This document shows, piece by piece, positions 8,671-18,910 of a DNA stretch of 64,000 bases (the first letter of the stretch is position 1; each line of letters begins with the position of its first letter). The notes under the pieces are model-generated. The model saw only the letters and a program-made list of their open reading frames with translations, made no database searches and was not told the DNA's origin. A program made the position numbers and the translations under genes. The stretch is from Paraburkholderia bryophila (GTDB lineage Bacteria > Pseudomonadota > Gammaproteobacteria > Burkholderiales > Burkholderiaceae): the NCBI RefSeq assembly GCF_013409255.1, contig NZ_JACCAS010000002.1, positions 3,276,001 through 3,340,000 of the forward strand, written 5' to 3'.

Positions 8671-9792
8671 TTACTGGCCGTACGGAACCGGCAGACCGTT
8701 CTTGATCACATACACGGTAGTCGGTGCGCCCTTGAGGTCGCCATATTCGTCGAACGAGTAGGTGCCGGCAACGCCCTTGTAGTTTTCCTTTGCCAGTTCA
8801 GCGATGAGTTTCGCCTTGTCGGTCGTCGTGCCCGCCTTCACCATGGCATCGGCCAGCAACTTCACGCCGTCGTAGTAACTGACGGCGTAGACCTGCGTAT
8901 CGGTATTGTAGGCGGCCTTGTATTTCTGCAAGAACTCGCGGCCGGCCGACGTCTTGTCGAGCGCAATGCCGCCCTGCGCGCAATACACGATGGACGCTGC
9001 ATCGCCCGCAACCTTGCCCATGTCCGCCGAGCAGATACCGTCGCCGCCAAGCAGCTTCGCCCGGAGGCCTCGCTGGCGCATCTGCTTCGCCATCGGCGCG
9101 CCCTGTGCCGCGTAACCACCGAAGAAAATCACGTCTGGATTCCTGGCTTTGATGGTGGTGAGAATGCCGAGAAAATCGGTCGCCGCGGAGTTGGTGAACT
9201 CCTGATCGACAATCTGGATGCCGTTTGCCTTGGCCACCTTGATGAACTGTTCGGCGACGCCTTGACCATACGCCGTGCGGTCATCGATTACCGCCGCAGT
9301 TTTGGCTTTCAGCGTCTTCGCCGCGAACTGCCCCATTGTGCCGCCGAGCTGTTCATCGCTAGCACCGATACGGAAAATGTTCTTGAAGCCTTGCTTCGTC
9401 AGGGCAGGGTTGGACGCGACCGGCAGCATCGGCACACCACCGGCATTGAAGACGCGCGACGCAGGAATAGCGACACCCGAGTTGTAGGGTCCGACAACCG
9501 CGACAACCCCACTGTCGACCAGCTTCTGGGCGACCTGCACGCCGATTTTTGGATCAGCCTGGTCGTCTTCCGAATCGAGTTTGAACGTGACTTTCTGACC
9601 CGCAACCGTAACGCCCGTTTTGTTCAGCTCTTCGATCGCTAGACGTGCGCCGTTCTCGTTGTCCTTGCCGTTCGGTGACTGCGGCCCGGTAAGCGGAGCC
9701 GAGTGACCGATGGTGACGACGACCTGCGCGTTAGCGGACAGCGTAAATCCAGTGGTCACGACAGCGACCGCGATTGTTGCGAGACGAAGCAT
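8671..9792 (-). CDS. Branched-chain amino acid-type ABC transporter substrate-binding protein (orphan)
   Basis: A 373-residue periplasmic binding protein of the LivJ/LivK type (Peripla_BP_6). It has a signal peptide ending near LSANA (about residue 22) and the family hallmark IGHSAPLTGPQSPNGKDNENG. The ATG at 9792 has a ctggag site 8 bases upstream; open frame further upstream has no family similarity. No livHMGF genes are nearby, so it must use a transport core encoded elsewhere or act as a sensor. Linkage to the hydroxyproline-type dehydratase suggests, but does not prove, a hydroxyproline or related imino-acid ligand. Confidence 0.82.
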   Translation of the reverse strand: MLRLATIAVAVVTTGFTLSANAQVVVTIGHSAPLTGPQSPNGKDNENGARLAIEELNKTGVTVAGQKVTFKLDSEDDQADPKIGVQVAQKLVDSGVVAVVGPYNSGVAIPASRVFNAGGVPMLPVASNPALTKQGFKNIFRIGASDEQLGGTMGQFAAKTLKAKTAAVIDDRTAYGQGVAEQFIKVAKANGIQIVDQEFTNSAATDFLGILTTIKARNPDVIFFGGYAAQGAPMAKQMRQRGLRAKLLGGDGICSADMGKVAGDAASIVYCAQGGIALDKTSAGREFLQKYKAAYNTDTQVYAVSYYDGVKLLADAMVKAGTTTDKAKLIAELAKENYKGVAGTYSFDEYGDLKGAPTTVYVIKNGLPVPYGQ

Positions 9793-9995
9793 ACGAACTC
9801 CAGGTGAGCTAAGAGGAGGCCAGACCATTCCAGTCTGGTCGGCGTACGACGTGACTTCGAGAATGTAGGGGGGCTGCGGGTATCGTGCTAGTCGGGTTAA
9901 CGGTCGGCCAGCCTCTGCGGTACGACGCGGCACGGGTCGCCTGGGCGTCGAAATTCCGGGTGATTACGACAGTCATTCGGCTCACCTGGTTCAAG

Positions 9996-10454
9996 TCATT
10001 CCGCAATGCGTTTGAAACTGGCGTAGTAATCGTCGGTGTAATAGCAGTCGCCGATCTGCCTACGCGGTCCACCACATACGATGCGGCGCTGCCCGCGGTC
10101 CGCCGAGCCAGGCGTGCGAACTGTGTATGCGTGGTAATAGCCGCGCGGATGCAGCGGCAGTAATGCCGCGGTGTTACGGAACAAGACACCATCCTCGCCA
10201 AACGGGAAAGGCCCGCCCGCTCTGATCAGACGCAATGTTTCTGCGGCTTCCCCCGGCAACTGCGCCTTGGTGACGGCGGCTGGCGCGCTACGCGCCTCGG
10301 CGGCTGTGTCGCTCGCGGAGTGCCCAGGCTGGGCTGGCGCCTGACTCGCCGATGCACCCGCATCCAGAGTAGCGTTTCGCGATCCGTCCTTGCCGCATCC
10401 GCCGAGGATCGCGCTCAAGGCGAGGATGCAGGAGAAAGCCCTCGCTCGCATCAC
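9996..10454 (-). CDS. RNase Sa/N1-like lipoprotein lacking catalytic Glu and His
   Basis: A 152-residue lipoprotein: signal peptide with lipobox LGGC (Cys20), an Ala/Ser-rich linker to about residue 60, then a domain unmistakably like Streptomyces RNase Sa (LPGEAAETLRLI, GGPFPFGEDG, LFRNTAALLP, GYYHAYTV, TPG, RGQRRIV, YYTDDYYASF). In RNase Sa the catalytic residues are Glu54, Arg65, Arg69 and His85. Here the Glu position is Ala (HAYTV for HEYTV) and the His position is Tyr (DDYYASF for DHYATF), while both arginines remain. It is therefore unlikely to be an active ribonuclease of the usual mechanism. No barstar-like inhibitor gene is adjacent. Confidence 0.78.
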   Translation of the reverse strand: MMRARAFSCILALSAILGGCGKDGSRNATLDAGASASQAPAQPGHSASDTAAEARSAPAAVTKAQLPGEAAETLRLIRAGGPFPFGEDGVLFRNTAALLPLHPRGYYHAYTVRTPGSADRGQRRIVCGGPRRQIGDCYYTDDYYASFKRIAE

Positions 10455-10572
10455 GAAACGGTTGTCTCCGGGTTGACTAGCATTCGACGACCTTCAACCA
10501 TTTGAGGGTACCGCCAATAGCGGAGTGAATCAATGCGAAGCCTTCGGCTGCATCACGTTGTGCGATGCGGTA

Positions 10573-10731
10573 TCAATGTTTGTGACGGTGCAGCCAACCC
10601 ATATGGTGCGAATCAAGCCATTGAGTCATCCGCTCTTCCGGGTGATCGCGCCTGTACTGTTGCGCGACCATGAACGCGGCGACCAGCAAGACCGCCAAGC
10701 CAACAACGAAGTAGATCATGGACTGAGTCAT
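10573..10731 (-). CDS. Small single-pass membrane protein
   Basis: A 52-residue protein preceded by a near-perfect aaggagg ribosome-binding site. It has an N-terminal transmembrane helix (about residues 5-24, IYFVVGLAVLLVAAFMVAQ) followed by a charged, His-rich tail ending HMGWLHRHKH. An in-frame ATG 24 bp upstream is possible but has a poorer site. Function unknown. It sits between the RNase-like lipoprotein and the glutaredoxin-like gene, all on the same strand but well spaced. Confidence 0.6.
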   Translation of the reverse strand: MTQSMIYFVVGLAVLLVAAFMVAQQYRRDHPEERMTQWLDSHHMGWLHRHKH

Positions 10732-10826
10732 GGCAGCCTCCTTATAAGGTCGCAACCATGCTTTTATTGTAGGTCAGCGCTTACCGAAATGGCGTGCAAC
10801 GAGCACACGCATCACTGACACCCGGG

Positions 10827-11201
10827 TCAGACGATCCCGGCGAAGCGTTGCTCCAGATACGCGATGATCGCGTTGGAATCGTACAACCAGCGCGACTGGT
10901 CTTCTTCCTGAATATGCAGGCACGGCACCTTGATCTTGCCGCCACCGGCCAGCAAATTCTCCCGTTGTGCGGAATCGTTTCTCACGTCGTGCAGAGTCAT
11001 CGGTACATTCAGACGATGCAGGGCACGTCGCGTCTTGACGCAGAAAGGGCACGCATGAAACTGATACAGCGACAGTCGCGCCGCTTCCTTGTTCACTGCG
11101 GCCTGACCTTGTACCGAACGGCGTTGCGGACGCGGGCGGCTAAGGGCGTCGCCGAGCACGATTAGCTGGCCGAGACCGACACGCAGGGCTTTCATCAACA
11201 T
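10827..11201 (-). CDS. Glutaredoxin-like / GST N-terminal domain protein
   Basis: A 124-residue protein with a thioredoxin fold of the glutaredoxin/GST-N type from about residue 43. It has the redox motif CPFC (Cys51, Cys54), a cis-proline segment KVPCLHI and a C-terminal helix IIAYLEQRF. The about 40 N-terminal residues are basic and partly hydrophobic (VGLGQLIVLG) and may associate with the membrane. Its 5' end lies about 100 bp from the intact IS256-family element. Probably a thiol oxidoreductase; no specific partner is evident. Confidence 0.78.
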   Translation of the reverse strand: MLMKALRVGLGQLIVLGDALSRPRPQRRSVQGQAAVNKEAARLSLYQFHACPFCVKTRRALHRLNVPMTLHDVRNDSAQRENLLAGGGKIKVPCLHIQEEDQSRWLYDSNAIIAYLEQRFAGIV

Positions 11202-11295
11202 AGAGGGTATCTCGAGTAGGGAATAGAAGCTGGCAAGTCTACTGGTTCCAACAGCCGCCGGGGGCGACGCTAATAGACCACAAACACATCAAGGA

Positions 11296-11303
11296 GAGGC
11301 CAA
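11296..11303. repeat. Left copy of 8-bp target-site duplication (gaggccaa)
   Basis: The octamer gaggccaa sits immediately outside the left inverted repeat and is repeated exactly outside the right inverted repeat at 12677-12684. Eight-base duplications are characteristic of IS256-family insertion. Confidence 0.85.
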
Positions 11304-11332
11304 GGACCTATCCGTGATTTTGTGGGCGAGGC
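11304..11332 (+). repeat. Left terminal inverted repeat of the IS256-family element
   Basis: 29 bases that pair, with about six mismatches, with the reverse complement of 12648-12676. The shared core is ttttgtg-N-gcgaggc. Confidence 0.88.
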
Positions 11333-11344
11333 ATATCATGAAGG

Positions 11345-12634
11345 ATGAAAATCATGGATATGCCGATCATGAAAAAGAAACGTACCGTAGCCTCCCAGGC
11401 AGCGGCCCGAGGGCCGCTGCCTGAGCTGCCGGAAGGTCTGCTTGATGAACTGGTGAAGGGTCCGATGACGCCTGTCCAGGTTCAGGACCTGATGCTGGCG
11501 TTCAACAAGGCCATCATCGAGCGCGCAATGGGCGCCGAGATGAACATGCATCTGGGCTACCCGCCGGGCCAGCCCAAGCCTGACGGCCAGGCCAACGAAC
11601 GCAACGGCGCCAGCGACAAGACAATCATCACCGAGCGCGGCCCCGTCAGGCTCGATCTGCCGCGCGATCGTGAGGGCAGTTTCGCGCCGATCCTGATTCC
11701 CAAACACGAGCGCCGTTTCACGGGCTTCGATGAGCGCATCATCGCCATGTACGCCCGCGGCATGAGCGTGCGCGAGATTCAGGCGTTTCTGGCTGAAAGC
11801 TATGGCACCGAGGTCTCACCCGACTTCATCAGCTCAGTCACTGACGAAGTGATGGCTGAAACGCTGGCCTGGCAAAACCGCCCGCTCGAGCCGATGTACC
11901 CGGTGGTGTTCTTCGACGCGCTACGCGTGAAGATCCGTGGCGACGGCGTGGTGAGCAACAAGGCCGTCTATCTGGCGCTGGGTATCCAGGCCGACGGCCA
12001 GCGCGACGTACTCGGCCTGTGGATTGAACAGACCGAGGGCGCGAAGTTCTGGCTCAAGGTGTTCAATGACCTCAAGACCCGCGGTTGCCAGGACATCCTG
12101 ATCGCCGTGGTGGACGGTCTGAAAGGACTGGCCGAGGCGATCGGGACGGCGTACCCCCGCACGGCGGTGCAGACCTGCATCGTGCATCTGATCCGAAACA
12201 GTCTGGAGTACGCCAGCCACAAGGACCGCAAGGCGGTCGCCACGGCGCTGCGTCCGATCTATGCAGCCGCGAGCGAACAGGCTGCACAGCAGGCCTTGCA
12301 GGACTTCACTGAAGGACCCTGGGGAACGAAGTATCCGACCATCGTGCAATCCTGGCAGCGCGCCTGGGAACACGTCACACCGTTCTTCGTGTTTCCTCCG
12401 GAGATACGCCGGGTCGTGTACACAACAAACGCCATAGAGAGTCTGAACATGCAACTGCGCAAGATCATCAAGACCCGAGGCCACTTCCCCAACGACGAGG
12501 CCGCCATCAAGCTGCTGTGGCTGGCGCTACGTAACGTGCTGGCAAAGTCCGTGAGAGCGGCATTCGACTGGAAAGCGGCGATGAACCAGTTTGCTATCCT
12601 GTTTGGCGAGCGCTTCACGCTCGCACGTGGCTAG
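11345..12634 (+). CDS. IS256-family transposase
   Basis: A 429-residue DDE transposase of the mutator/IS256 class. The catalytic triad is visible: Asp191 (VVFFDALRV), Asp257 (IAVVDGLKG) and Glu365 (TTNAIESLN), with the family's CIVHLIRNS motif (278-286) between the second Asp and the Glu. The full length fits the family. The actual start could be Met1, Met4, Met6 or Met9, as several ATGs cluster at the N-terminus. The same N-terminus is found in the truncated copy at 7201. Confidence 0.93.
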   Translation: MKIMDMPIMKKKRTVASQAAARGPLPELPEGLLDELVKGPMTPVQVQDLMLAFNKAIIERAMGAEMNMHLGYPPGQPKPDGQANERNGASDKTIITERGPVRLDLPRDREGSFAPILIPKHERRFTGFDERIIAMYARGMSVREIQAFLAESYGTEVSPDFISSVTDEVMAETLAWQNRPLEPMYPVVFFDALRVKIRGDGVVSNKAVYLALGIQADGQRDVLGLWIEQTEGAKFWLKVFNDLKTRGCQDILIAVVDGLKGLAEAIGTAYPRTAVQTCIVHLIRNSLEYASHKDRKAVATALRPIYAAASEQAAQQALQDFTEGPWGTKYPTIVQSWQRAWEHVTPFFVFPPEIRRVVYTTNAIESLNMQLRKIIKTRGHFPNDEAAIKLLWLALRNVLAKSVRAAFDWKAAMNQFAILFGERFTLARG

Positions 12635-12647
12635 AAATCTTTAACCC

Positions 12648-12676
12648 GCCTCGCACACAAAAATGCGGACAGGTTC
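12648..12676 (-). repeat. Right terminal inverted repeat of the IS256-family element
   Basis: Reverse complement begins gaacctgtcc and matches the left end (ggacctatcc) through 29 bases with about six mismatches. It follows the transposase stop by 13 bp. Confidence 0.88.
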
Positions 12677-12684
12677 GAGGCCAA
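12677..12684. repeat. Right copy of 8-bp target-site duplication (gaggccaa)
   Basis: Exact copy of 11296-11303, directly outside the right inverted repeat. Confidence 0.85.
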
Positions 12685-12887
12685 CACCCAAAAAAACACC
12701 ACGAGCAACCATCCCAAACCCGCCAAAAACCATAAAAAACCCGCCGAGCGCCGCATCAGGCTGTGCCCCCTGACGACCCCATCCCACGCCAATGGCGTTT
12801 TTATTCTATCGACCAAAACCAACGTGAGTTGCAATACACCAACCCCAAACCCCGACCGCTGCAAGCGCAAAAAAAAGGCCTCCGAAA

Positions 12888-14282
<1,395 letters not shown>

Positions 14283-14319
14283 AGCATGCATTGAAAGACA
14301 GTACCCACAAGGATCAACG

Positions 14320-15564
14320 ATGAGCCGCTATTCGATATTCAGCCTCTTGCGCAACGGGATGTCGTATCACGAGAACTGGGAGCGCCAGTGGAAGAGCCCC
14401 GAGCCCAAACGCGAGTACGACGTGGTGATCGTCGGCGGCGGCGGCCATGGTCTCGCCACCGCCTATTACCTTGCGAAAGAACACGGCGTGCGCAATATCG
14501 CCGTGCTGGAAAAAGGCTGGATCGGCGGCGGCAACACGGCGCGCAATACGACGATCGTGCGTTCCAACTACCTGTGGGACGAATCCGCCGCGCTCTACGA
14601 AAAAGCGATGAAACTGTGGGAAGGGCTCTCGCAAGACCTGAACTACAACGTGATGTTCAGCCAGCGCGGCGTGATGAATCTCGCACACACGTTGCAGGAC
14701 GTGCGCGATACGGAACGTCGTGTGAATGCCAACCGGTTGAACGGCGTGGACGCCGAATTCCTCACGCCGGCGCAGATCAAGGAAATCGAGCCGACCATCA
14801 ATCTGAATAGCCGCTATCCGGTGCTCGGCGCGTCGATCCAGCGTCGCGGCGGCGTGGCGCGTCACGATGCGGTCGCATGGGGTTTCGCGCGCGGTGCGGA
14901 TCAGGCCGGTGTCGATATCGTGCAGAACTGTCAGGTGACGGGCATTCGCCGCGACGGCAGCCAGGTGATCGGCGTGGATACGACCAAGGGGTTCATCAAG
15001 GCGAAGAAGGTCGCCGTGGTGGCGGCGGGCAATACGTCGACGCTCGCGGATATGGCCGGCATACGCCTGCCGCTGGAAAGCCATCCGTTGCAGGCGTTGG
15101 TGTCCGAACCGATCAAGCCGGTGGTCAACACCGTGGTGATGTCGAACGCGGTGCATGCGTATATCAGTCAGTCCGACAAGGGCGATCTCGTGATCGGCGC
15201 CGGCGTCGATCAATACACCGGGTTCGGCCAGCGCGGCAGCTTCCAGATTATCGAAGGCACGCTTGAAGCGATCGTCGAAATGTTCCCGGTGTTCTCGCGG
15301 GTGCGGATGAATCGCCAGTGGGGCGGCATCGTGGATGTGTCGCCGGACGCGTGCCCGATCATCAGCAAGACCGACGTGAAGGGCCTGTACTTCAATTGCG
15401 GCTGGGGCACCGGTGGCTTCAAGGCGACGCCGGGTTCGGGCTGGGCGTATGCGCACACCATCGCGCGCGACGAGCCGCATCCGTTGAATGCGCCGTTTTC
15501 GCTGGACCGTTTCTACACCGGCCATCTGATCGACGAACACGGCGCCGCCGCCGTCGCCCACTAA
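14320..15564 (+). CDS. soxB: Sarcosine oxidase subunit beta (heterotetrameric)
   Basis: Flavin-bearing subunit of the four-subunit sarcosine oxidase, which oxidatively demethylates sarcosine to glycine. The 414-residue protein has an N-terminal dinucleotide-binding motif [13 protein letters not shown] (about 39-51) and the segment [12 protein letters not shown], whose His182 matches the position of the covalent FMN attachment in this family. Length and the N-terminus ([13 protein letters not shown]) are typical. It is followed after 20 bp by soxD, then soxA and soxG, with overlapping ends. Confidence 0.95.
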   Translation: MSRYSIFSLLRNGMSYHENWERQWKSPEPKREYDVVIVGGGGHGLATAYYLAKEHGVRNIAVLEKGWIGGGNTARNTTIVRSNYLWDESAALYEKAMKLWEGLSQDLNYNVMFSQRGVMNLAHTLQDVRDTERRVNANRLNGVDAEFLTPAQIKEIEPTINLNSRYPVLGASIQRRGGVARHDAVAWGFARGADQAGVDIVQNCQVTGIRRDGSQVIGVDTTKGFIKAKKVAVVAAGNTSTLADMAGIRLPLESHPLQALVSEPIKPVVNTVVMSNAVHAYISQSDKGDLVIGAGVDQYTGFGQRGSFQIIEGTLEAIVEMFPVFSRVRMNRQWGGIVDVSPDACPIISKTDVKGLYFNCGWGTGGFKATPGSGWAYAHTIARDEPHPLNAPFSLDRFYTGHLIDEHGAAAVAH

Positions 15565-15584
15565 CCGACATTGGAGAGAATCAG

Positions 15585-15911
15585 ATGCTACTGATCGAAT
15601 GCCCATGGTGCGGGCCGCGCGCCGAAACCGAATTTTCCTGCGGCGGCGAGGCGGATATTGCGCGTCCGCTCGACACCGAAAAACTCACCGACAAGGAATG
15701 GGGCGACTACCTGTTCATGCGTAAGAACCCGCGCGGCGTGCATCGCGAGCAATGGATGCACGCGCAAGGATGTCGCCGCTGGTTCATGGCGCAACGCGAC
15801 ACGGTGAGCTACGAGATCCAGGGCTACGACACGTTCGAGCGTCCGCTGCTCGCACTGGACGGCAACGAAGGCCAGGTGCAAGGTCAGGTACAAGGGGGTA
15901 AGACGCAATGA
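15585..15911 (+). CDS. soxD: Sarcosine oxidase subunit delta
   Basis: Small zinc-binding subunit, 108 residues. Cys6 and Cys9 (CPWC) with His59 and Cys63 (MHAQGC) match the known zinc ligands of the delta subunit exactly. The start at 15585 follows a ggagagaatcag site; the longer open frame upstream is only the antisense-free overlap with soxB. The last 20 residues are rich in Gln and Gly (VQGQVQGG). The stop overlaps the soxA start by 4 bp. Confidence 0.94.
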   Translation: MLLIECPWCGPRAETEFSCGGEADIARPLDTEKLTDKEWGDYLFMRKNPRGVHREQWMHAQGCRRWFMAQRDTVSYEIQGYDTFERPLLALDGNEGQVQGQVQGGKTQ

Positions 15912-18910
15912 GCCAGACAGACCGACTCCCCAACGGCGGGCGCATCAATCGCGCCATGCCGCTGACGTTCACGTTCAACGGCCGCCAGTATCAGGGCTAT
16001 CAGGGCGACACGCTGGCCTCGGCGCTGCTCGCGAACGGCGTGCATTTCGTTGCGCGTAGCTGGAAATACCATCGGCCGCGCGGCATCGTGACGGCGGGTG
16101 TGGAAGAGCCGAACGCGGTCGTGCAACTGGAAACCGGCGCCTACACGGTGCCGAACGCACGCGCCACCGAAGTCGAGTTGTATCAGGGACTCGTCGCCAG
16201 CAGCGTCAACGCGAAGCCGAGCATCGAGAAAGATCGCATGGCGGTCAATCAGAAGTTCGCGCGTTTCATTCCGGCGGGCTTCTACTACAAGACGTTTATG
16301 TGGCCGCGCAAGTTCTGGCCGAAGTACGAAGAAGTGATTCGCGACGCCGCCGGTCTCGGCAAGGCGCCCGAACACAACGACGCGGACCGCTACGACAAGT
16401 GTTTTGCGCATTGCGACGTGGTGGTAGTGGGCGGCGGCCCGACCGGGCTCGCGGCGGCGCATGCGGCGGCGTTGTCCGGTGCGCGCGTGACGCTGATCGA
16501 CGACCAGCCGGAACTCGGCGGCTCGCTGCTGTCGTGCCGTGCGGAGATCGACGGCAAGCCCGCGCTGCAGTGGGTGCATAAGATTGAAGACGAACTGCGC
16601 CAGATGCCCGACGTGAAGATCCTGTGCCGTAGCACCGCCTTCGGCTATCAGGACCACAACCTCATCACGGTGACGCAGCGGCTCACCGAGCATTTGCCGG
16701 TGACGCAACGCAAGGGTACGCGCGAACTGATGTGGAAGATCCGCGCAAAGCGCGTGATTCTCGCGACCGGCGCGCACGAACGGCCGATCGTGTTCGGCAA
16801 TAACGATCTGCCGGGTGTGATGCTGGCGTCGGCGGTGTCGACCTATCTGCATCGTTACGCGGTGCTGCCGGGCCGCAACGCGGTGGTGTTCACGAACAAC
16901 GACGACGGCTATCAATGCGCGCTCGACCTGAAAGCGGCCGGCGCGCAGGTGACGGTGGTCGATCCGCGTGCGAGCGAATCGAAGGGCACGTTGCCGGCGC
17001 TAGCCCGGCGCTACGGCGTGAAGGTATTGAACGGCGTCGCGATCACGGCGGCGCACGGCAAACTGCGGGTGGCGTCGGTCGAACTGGTGTCATACGCGAA
17101 AGGCCAGCCCGGCGCTAAACAGAGTGACTTGCCGTGCGATCTGCTGGCCATGTCGGGCGGCTGGAGCCCCGTGCTGCACCTGTTCGCGCAATCGGGCGGC
17201 AAGGCGCATTGGCACGACGACAAGGCGTGCTTCGTGCCCGGCAAGGCGATGCAGCCGGAGACCAGCGTCGGCGCCTGCGCGGGCGATTTCACGCTGGGTC
17301 AGGGCATCCGCTTTGCGATGGATGCGGGCATCGAGGCGGCGCGCGCGGCCGGCTTCATCGTGACGCGGCCGAATCCGGTGCAAGTGGCCGAAATCACCGA
17401 AGCGAAGATGCAACCGCTGTGGCTGGTCGGCGGTCGTGAACTGGCAACGCGCGGGCCGAAGCAGTTCATCGATTTCCAGAACGACGTGTCGGCCGCGGAT
17501 ATTTTCCTGGCCGCGCGCGAAGGCTTCGAATCGGTCGAACACGTGAAGCGCTATACGGCGATGGGTTTCGGCACCGACCAGGGCAAGCTCGGCAACATCA
17601 ACGGCATGGCGATTCTCGCGCAGGCGCTCGGCAAGACGATTCCCGAGACCGGCACGACCACGTTCCGTCCGAACTACACGCCGGTCACGTTCGGCACGTT
17701 TGCCGGCCGTGAACTGGGCGAGTTTCTCGATCCGGTGCGCAAGACCGCGGTGCACGAATGGCATGTGGAAAACGGCGCGGCCTTCGAGGACGTCGGCAAC
17801 TGGAAGCGTCCGTGGTATTTCCCGAAGGCGGGCGAGGACATGCACGCCGCGGTGGCACGCGAATCGCTCGCAGTGCGCACGAGCGTCGGCATGCTGGACG
17901 CGTCGACGCTCGGCAAGATCGACATTCAGGGCCCCGATTCGGCGAAGCTGCTGAACTGGGTCTACACCAATCCGTGGAGCAAGCTGGAAGTCGGCAAGTG
18001 CCGCTACGGCCTGATGCTCGACGAAAACGGCATGATTTTCGACGACGGCGTGACGGTGCGCCTCGCCGACCAGCACTACATGATGACGACCACGACCGGT
18101 GGCGCGGCGCGCGTGTTGACGTGGCTCGAACGCTGGCTGCAGACCGAATGGCCGGACATGCGCGTGCGGCTCGCGTCGGTCACGGATCACTGGGCCACGT
18201 TCGCCGTGGTCGGTCCGAATAGCCGCAAGGTGCTGCAGAAAGTGTGCGAGGACATCGATTTCGCGAACGCGGCGTTCCCGTTCATGAGCTATCGCGAAGG
18301 CACGGTGGCCGGCGCGGCGTCGCGGGTCATGCGCATCAGCTTCTCGGGCGAACTCGCCTATGAAGTGAATGTGCCGGCGAACGTCGGACGCGCGGTGTGG
18401 GAAGCGTTGATGGCGGCGGGCGCCGAGTACGACATCACGCCGTACGGTACCGAAACCATGCACGTATTGCGCGCGGAGAAGGGCTACATCATCGTCGGTC
18501 AGGATACGGACGGTTCGATGACGCCGTATGACGTCGGCATGGGTGGGCTGGTCGCGAAGTCGAAAGACTTTCTCGGCAAGCGCTCGCTGACGCGCTCGGA
18601 CACCGCGAAGGCGGGGCGCAAGCAACTGGTCGGGCTGCTGCTGGAGGATTCGTCGTTCGTGATACCCGAAGGTTCGCAGATCGTCGCCGGGCCATTCCAG
18701 GGCACGACGGCCGCGATGCTCGGTCACGTCACGTCGAGCTATTACAGCCCGATCCTGAAGCGTTCGATTGCGATGGCGGTCGTCAAGGGCGGTCTCGACA
18801 AGATCGGCGAAACGGTCACGATTCCGCTTGCGAGCGGCAAACAGATGGCAGCGAAGATCACCAGTTCGGTGTTCTACGACAGCGAAGGGGCACGTCAACA
18901 TGTGGAATGA
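15908..18910 (+). CDS. soxA: Sarcosine oxidase subunit alpha
   Basis: Large subunit of 1000 residues. An N-terminal ferredoxin-like fold domain (about 15-110, with the SWKYHRPRG segment) precedes an NAD-binding domain with GGGPTG at 175-180. The C-terminal about 380 residues are a GcvT-like tetrahydrofolate-binding domain. In this enzyme the methyl group from sarcosine is passed through a channel to tetrahydrofolate as methylene-THF, or released as formaldehyde, which explains fdhA and purU in the neighbourhood. It overlaps soxD by 4 bp and soxG by 11 bp. Confidence 0.95.
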   Translation: MSQTDRLPNGGRINRAMPLTFTFNGRQYQGYQGDTLASALLANGVHFVARSWKYHRPRGIVTAGVEEPNAVVQLETGAYTVPNARATEVELYQGLVASSVNAKPSIEKDRMAVNQKFARFIPAGFYYKTFMWPRKFWPKYEEVIRDAAGLGKAPEHNDADRYDKCFAHCDVVVVGGGPTGLAAAHAAALSGARVTLIDDQPELGGSLLSCRAEIDGKPALQWVHKIEDELRQMPDVKILCRSTAFGYQDHNLITVTQRLTEHLPVTQRKGTRELMWKIRAKRVILATGAHERPIVFGNNDLPGVMLASAVSTYLHRYAVLPGRNAVVFTNNDDGYQCALDLKAAGAQVTVVDPRASESKGTLPALARRYGVKVLNGVAITAAHGKLRVASVELVSYAKGQPGAKQSDLPCDLLAMSGGWSPVLHLFAQSGGKAHWHDDKACFVPGKAMQPETSVGACAGDFTLGQGIRFAMDAGIEAARAAGFIVTRPNPVQVAEITEAKMQPLWLVGGRELATRGPKQFIDFQNDVSAADIFLAAREGFESVEHVKRYTAMGFGTDQGKLGNINGMAILAQALGKTIPETGTTTFRPNYTPVTFGTFAGRELGEFLDPVRKTAVHEWHVENGAAFEDVGNWKRPWYFPKAGEDMHAAVARESLAVRTSVGMLDASTLGKIDIQGPDSAKLLNWVYTNPWSKLEVGKCRYGLMLDENGMIFDDGVTVRLADQHYMMTTTTGGAARVLTWLERWLQTEWPDMRVRLASVTDHWATFAVVGPNSRKVLQKVCEDIDFANAAFPFMSYREGTVAGAASRVMRISFSGELAYEVNVPANVGRAVWEALMAAGAEYDITPYGTETMHVLRAEKGYIIVGQDTDGSMTPYDVGMGGLVAKSKDFLGKRSLTRSDTAKAGRKQLVGLLLEDSSFVIPEGSQIVAGPFQGTTAAMLGHVTSSYYSPILKRSIAMAVVKGGLDKIGETVTIPLASGKQMAAKITSSVFYDSEGARQHVE

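Larger units (their letters stand above)
11304..12676 (+). mobile_element. Intact IS256-family insertion sequence
   Basis: A 1373-bp element bounded by 29-bp imperfect inverted repeats (11304-11332 and 12648-12676, about six mismatches; left end begins ggacctatcc) and by an exact 8-bp direct duplication, gaggccaa. It contains one full transposase gene. All features of an intact, perhaps active, copy are present. It inserted between the glutaredoxin-like gene and sdaA, about 210 bp upstream of sdaA. Because the duplication brackets this copy alone, it arrived by its own transposition and not as one end of a composite transposon. Confidence 0.93.

Noticed and set aside
7160..12676. Composite transposon made of the two IS256-family copies
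   Set aside because: The intact right copy has its own 8-bp target duplication on both sides, and the left copy lacks its right end, so the pair did not move together.
12685..12887. Glycine riboswitch upstream of sdaA
   Set aside because: I searched for the conserved tandem glycine-aptamer segments and did not see them.
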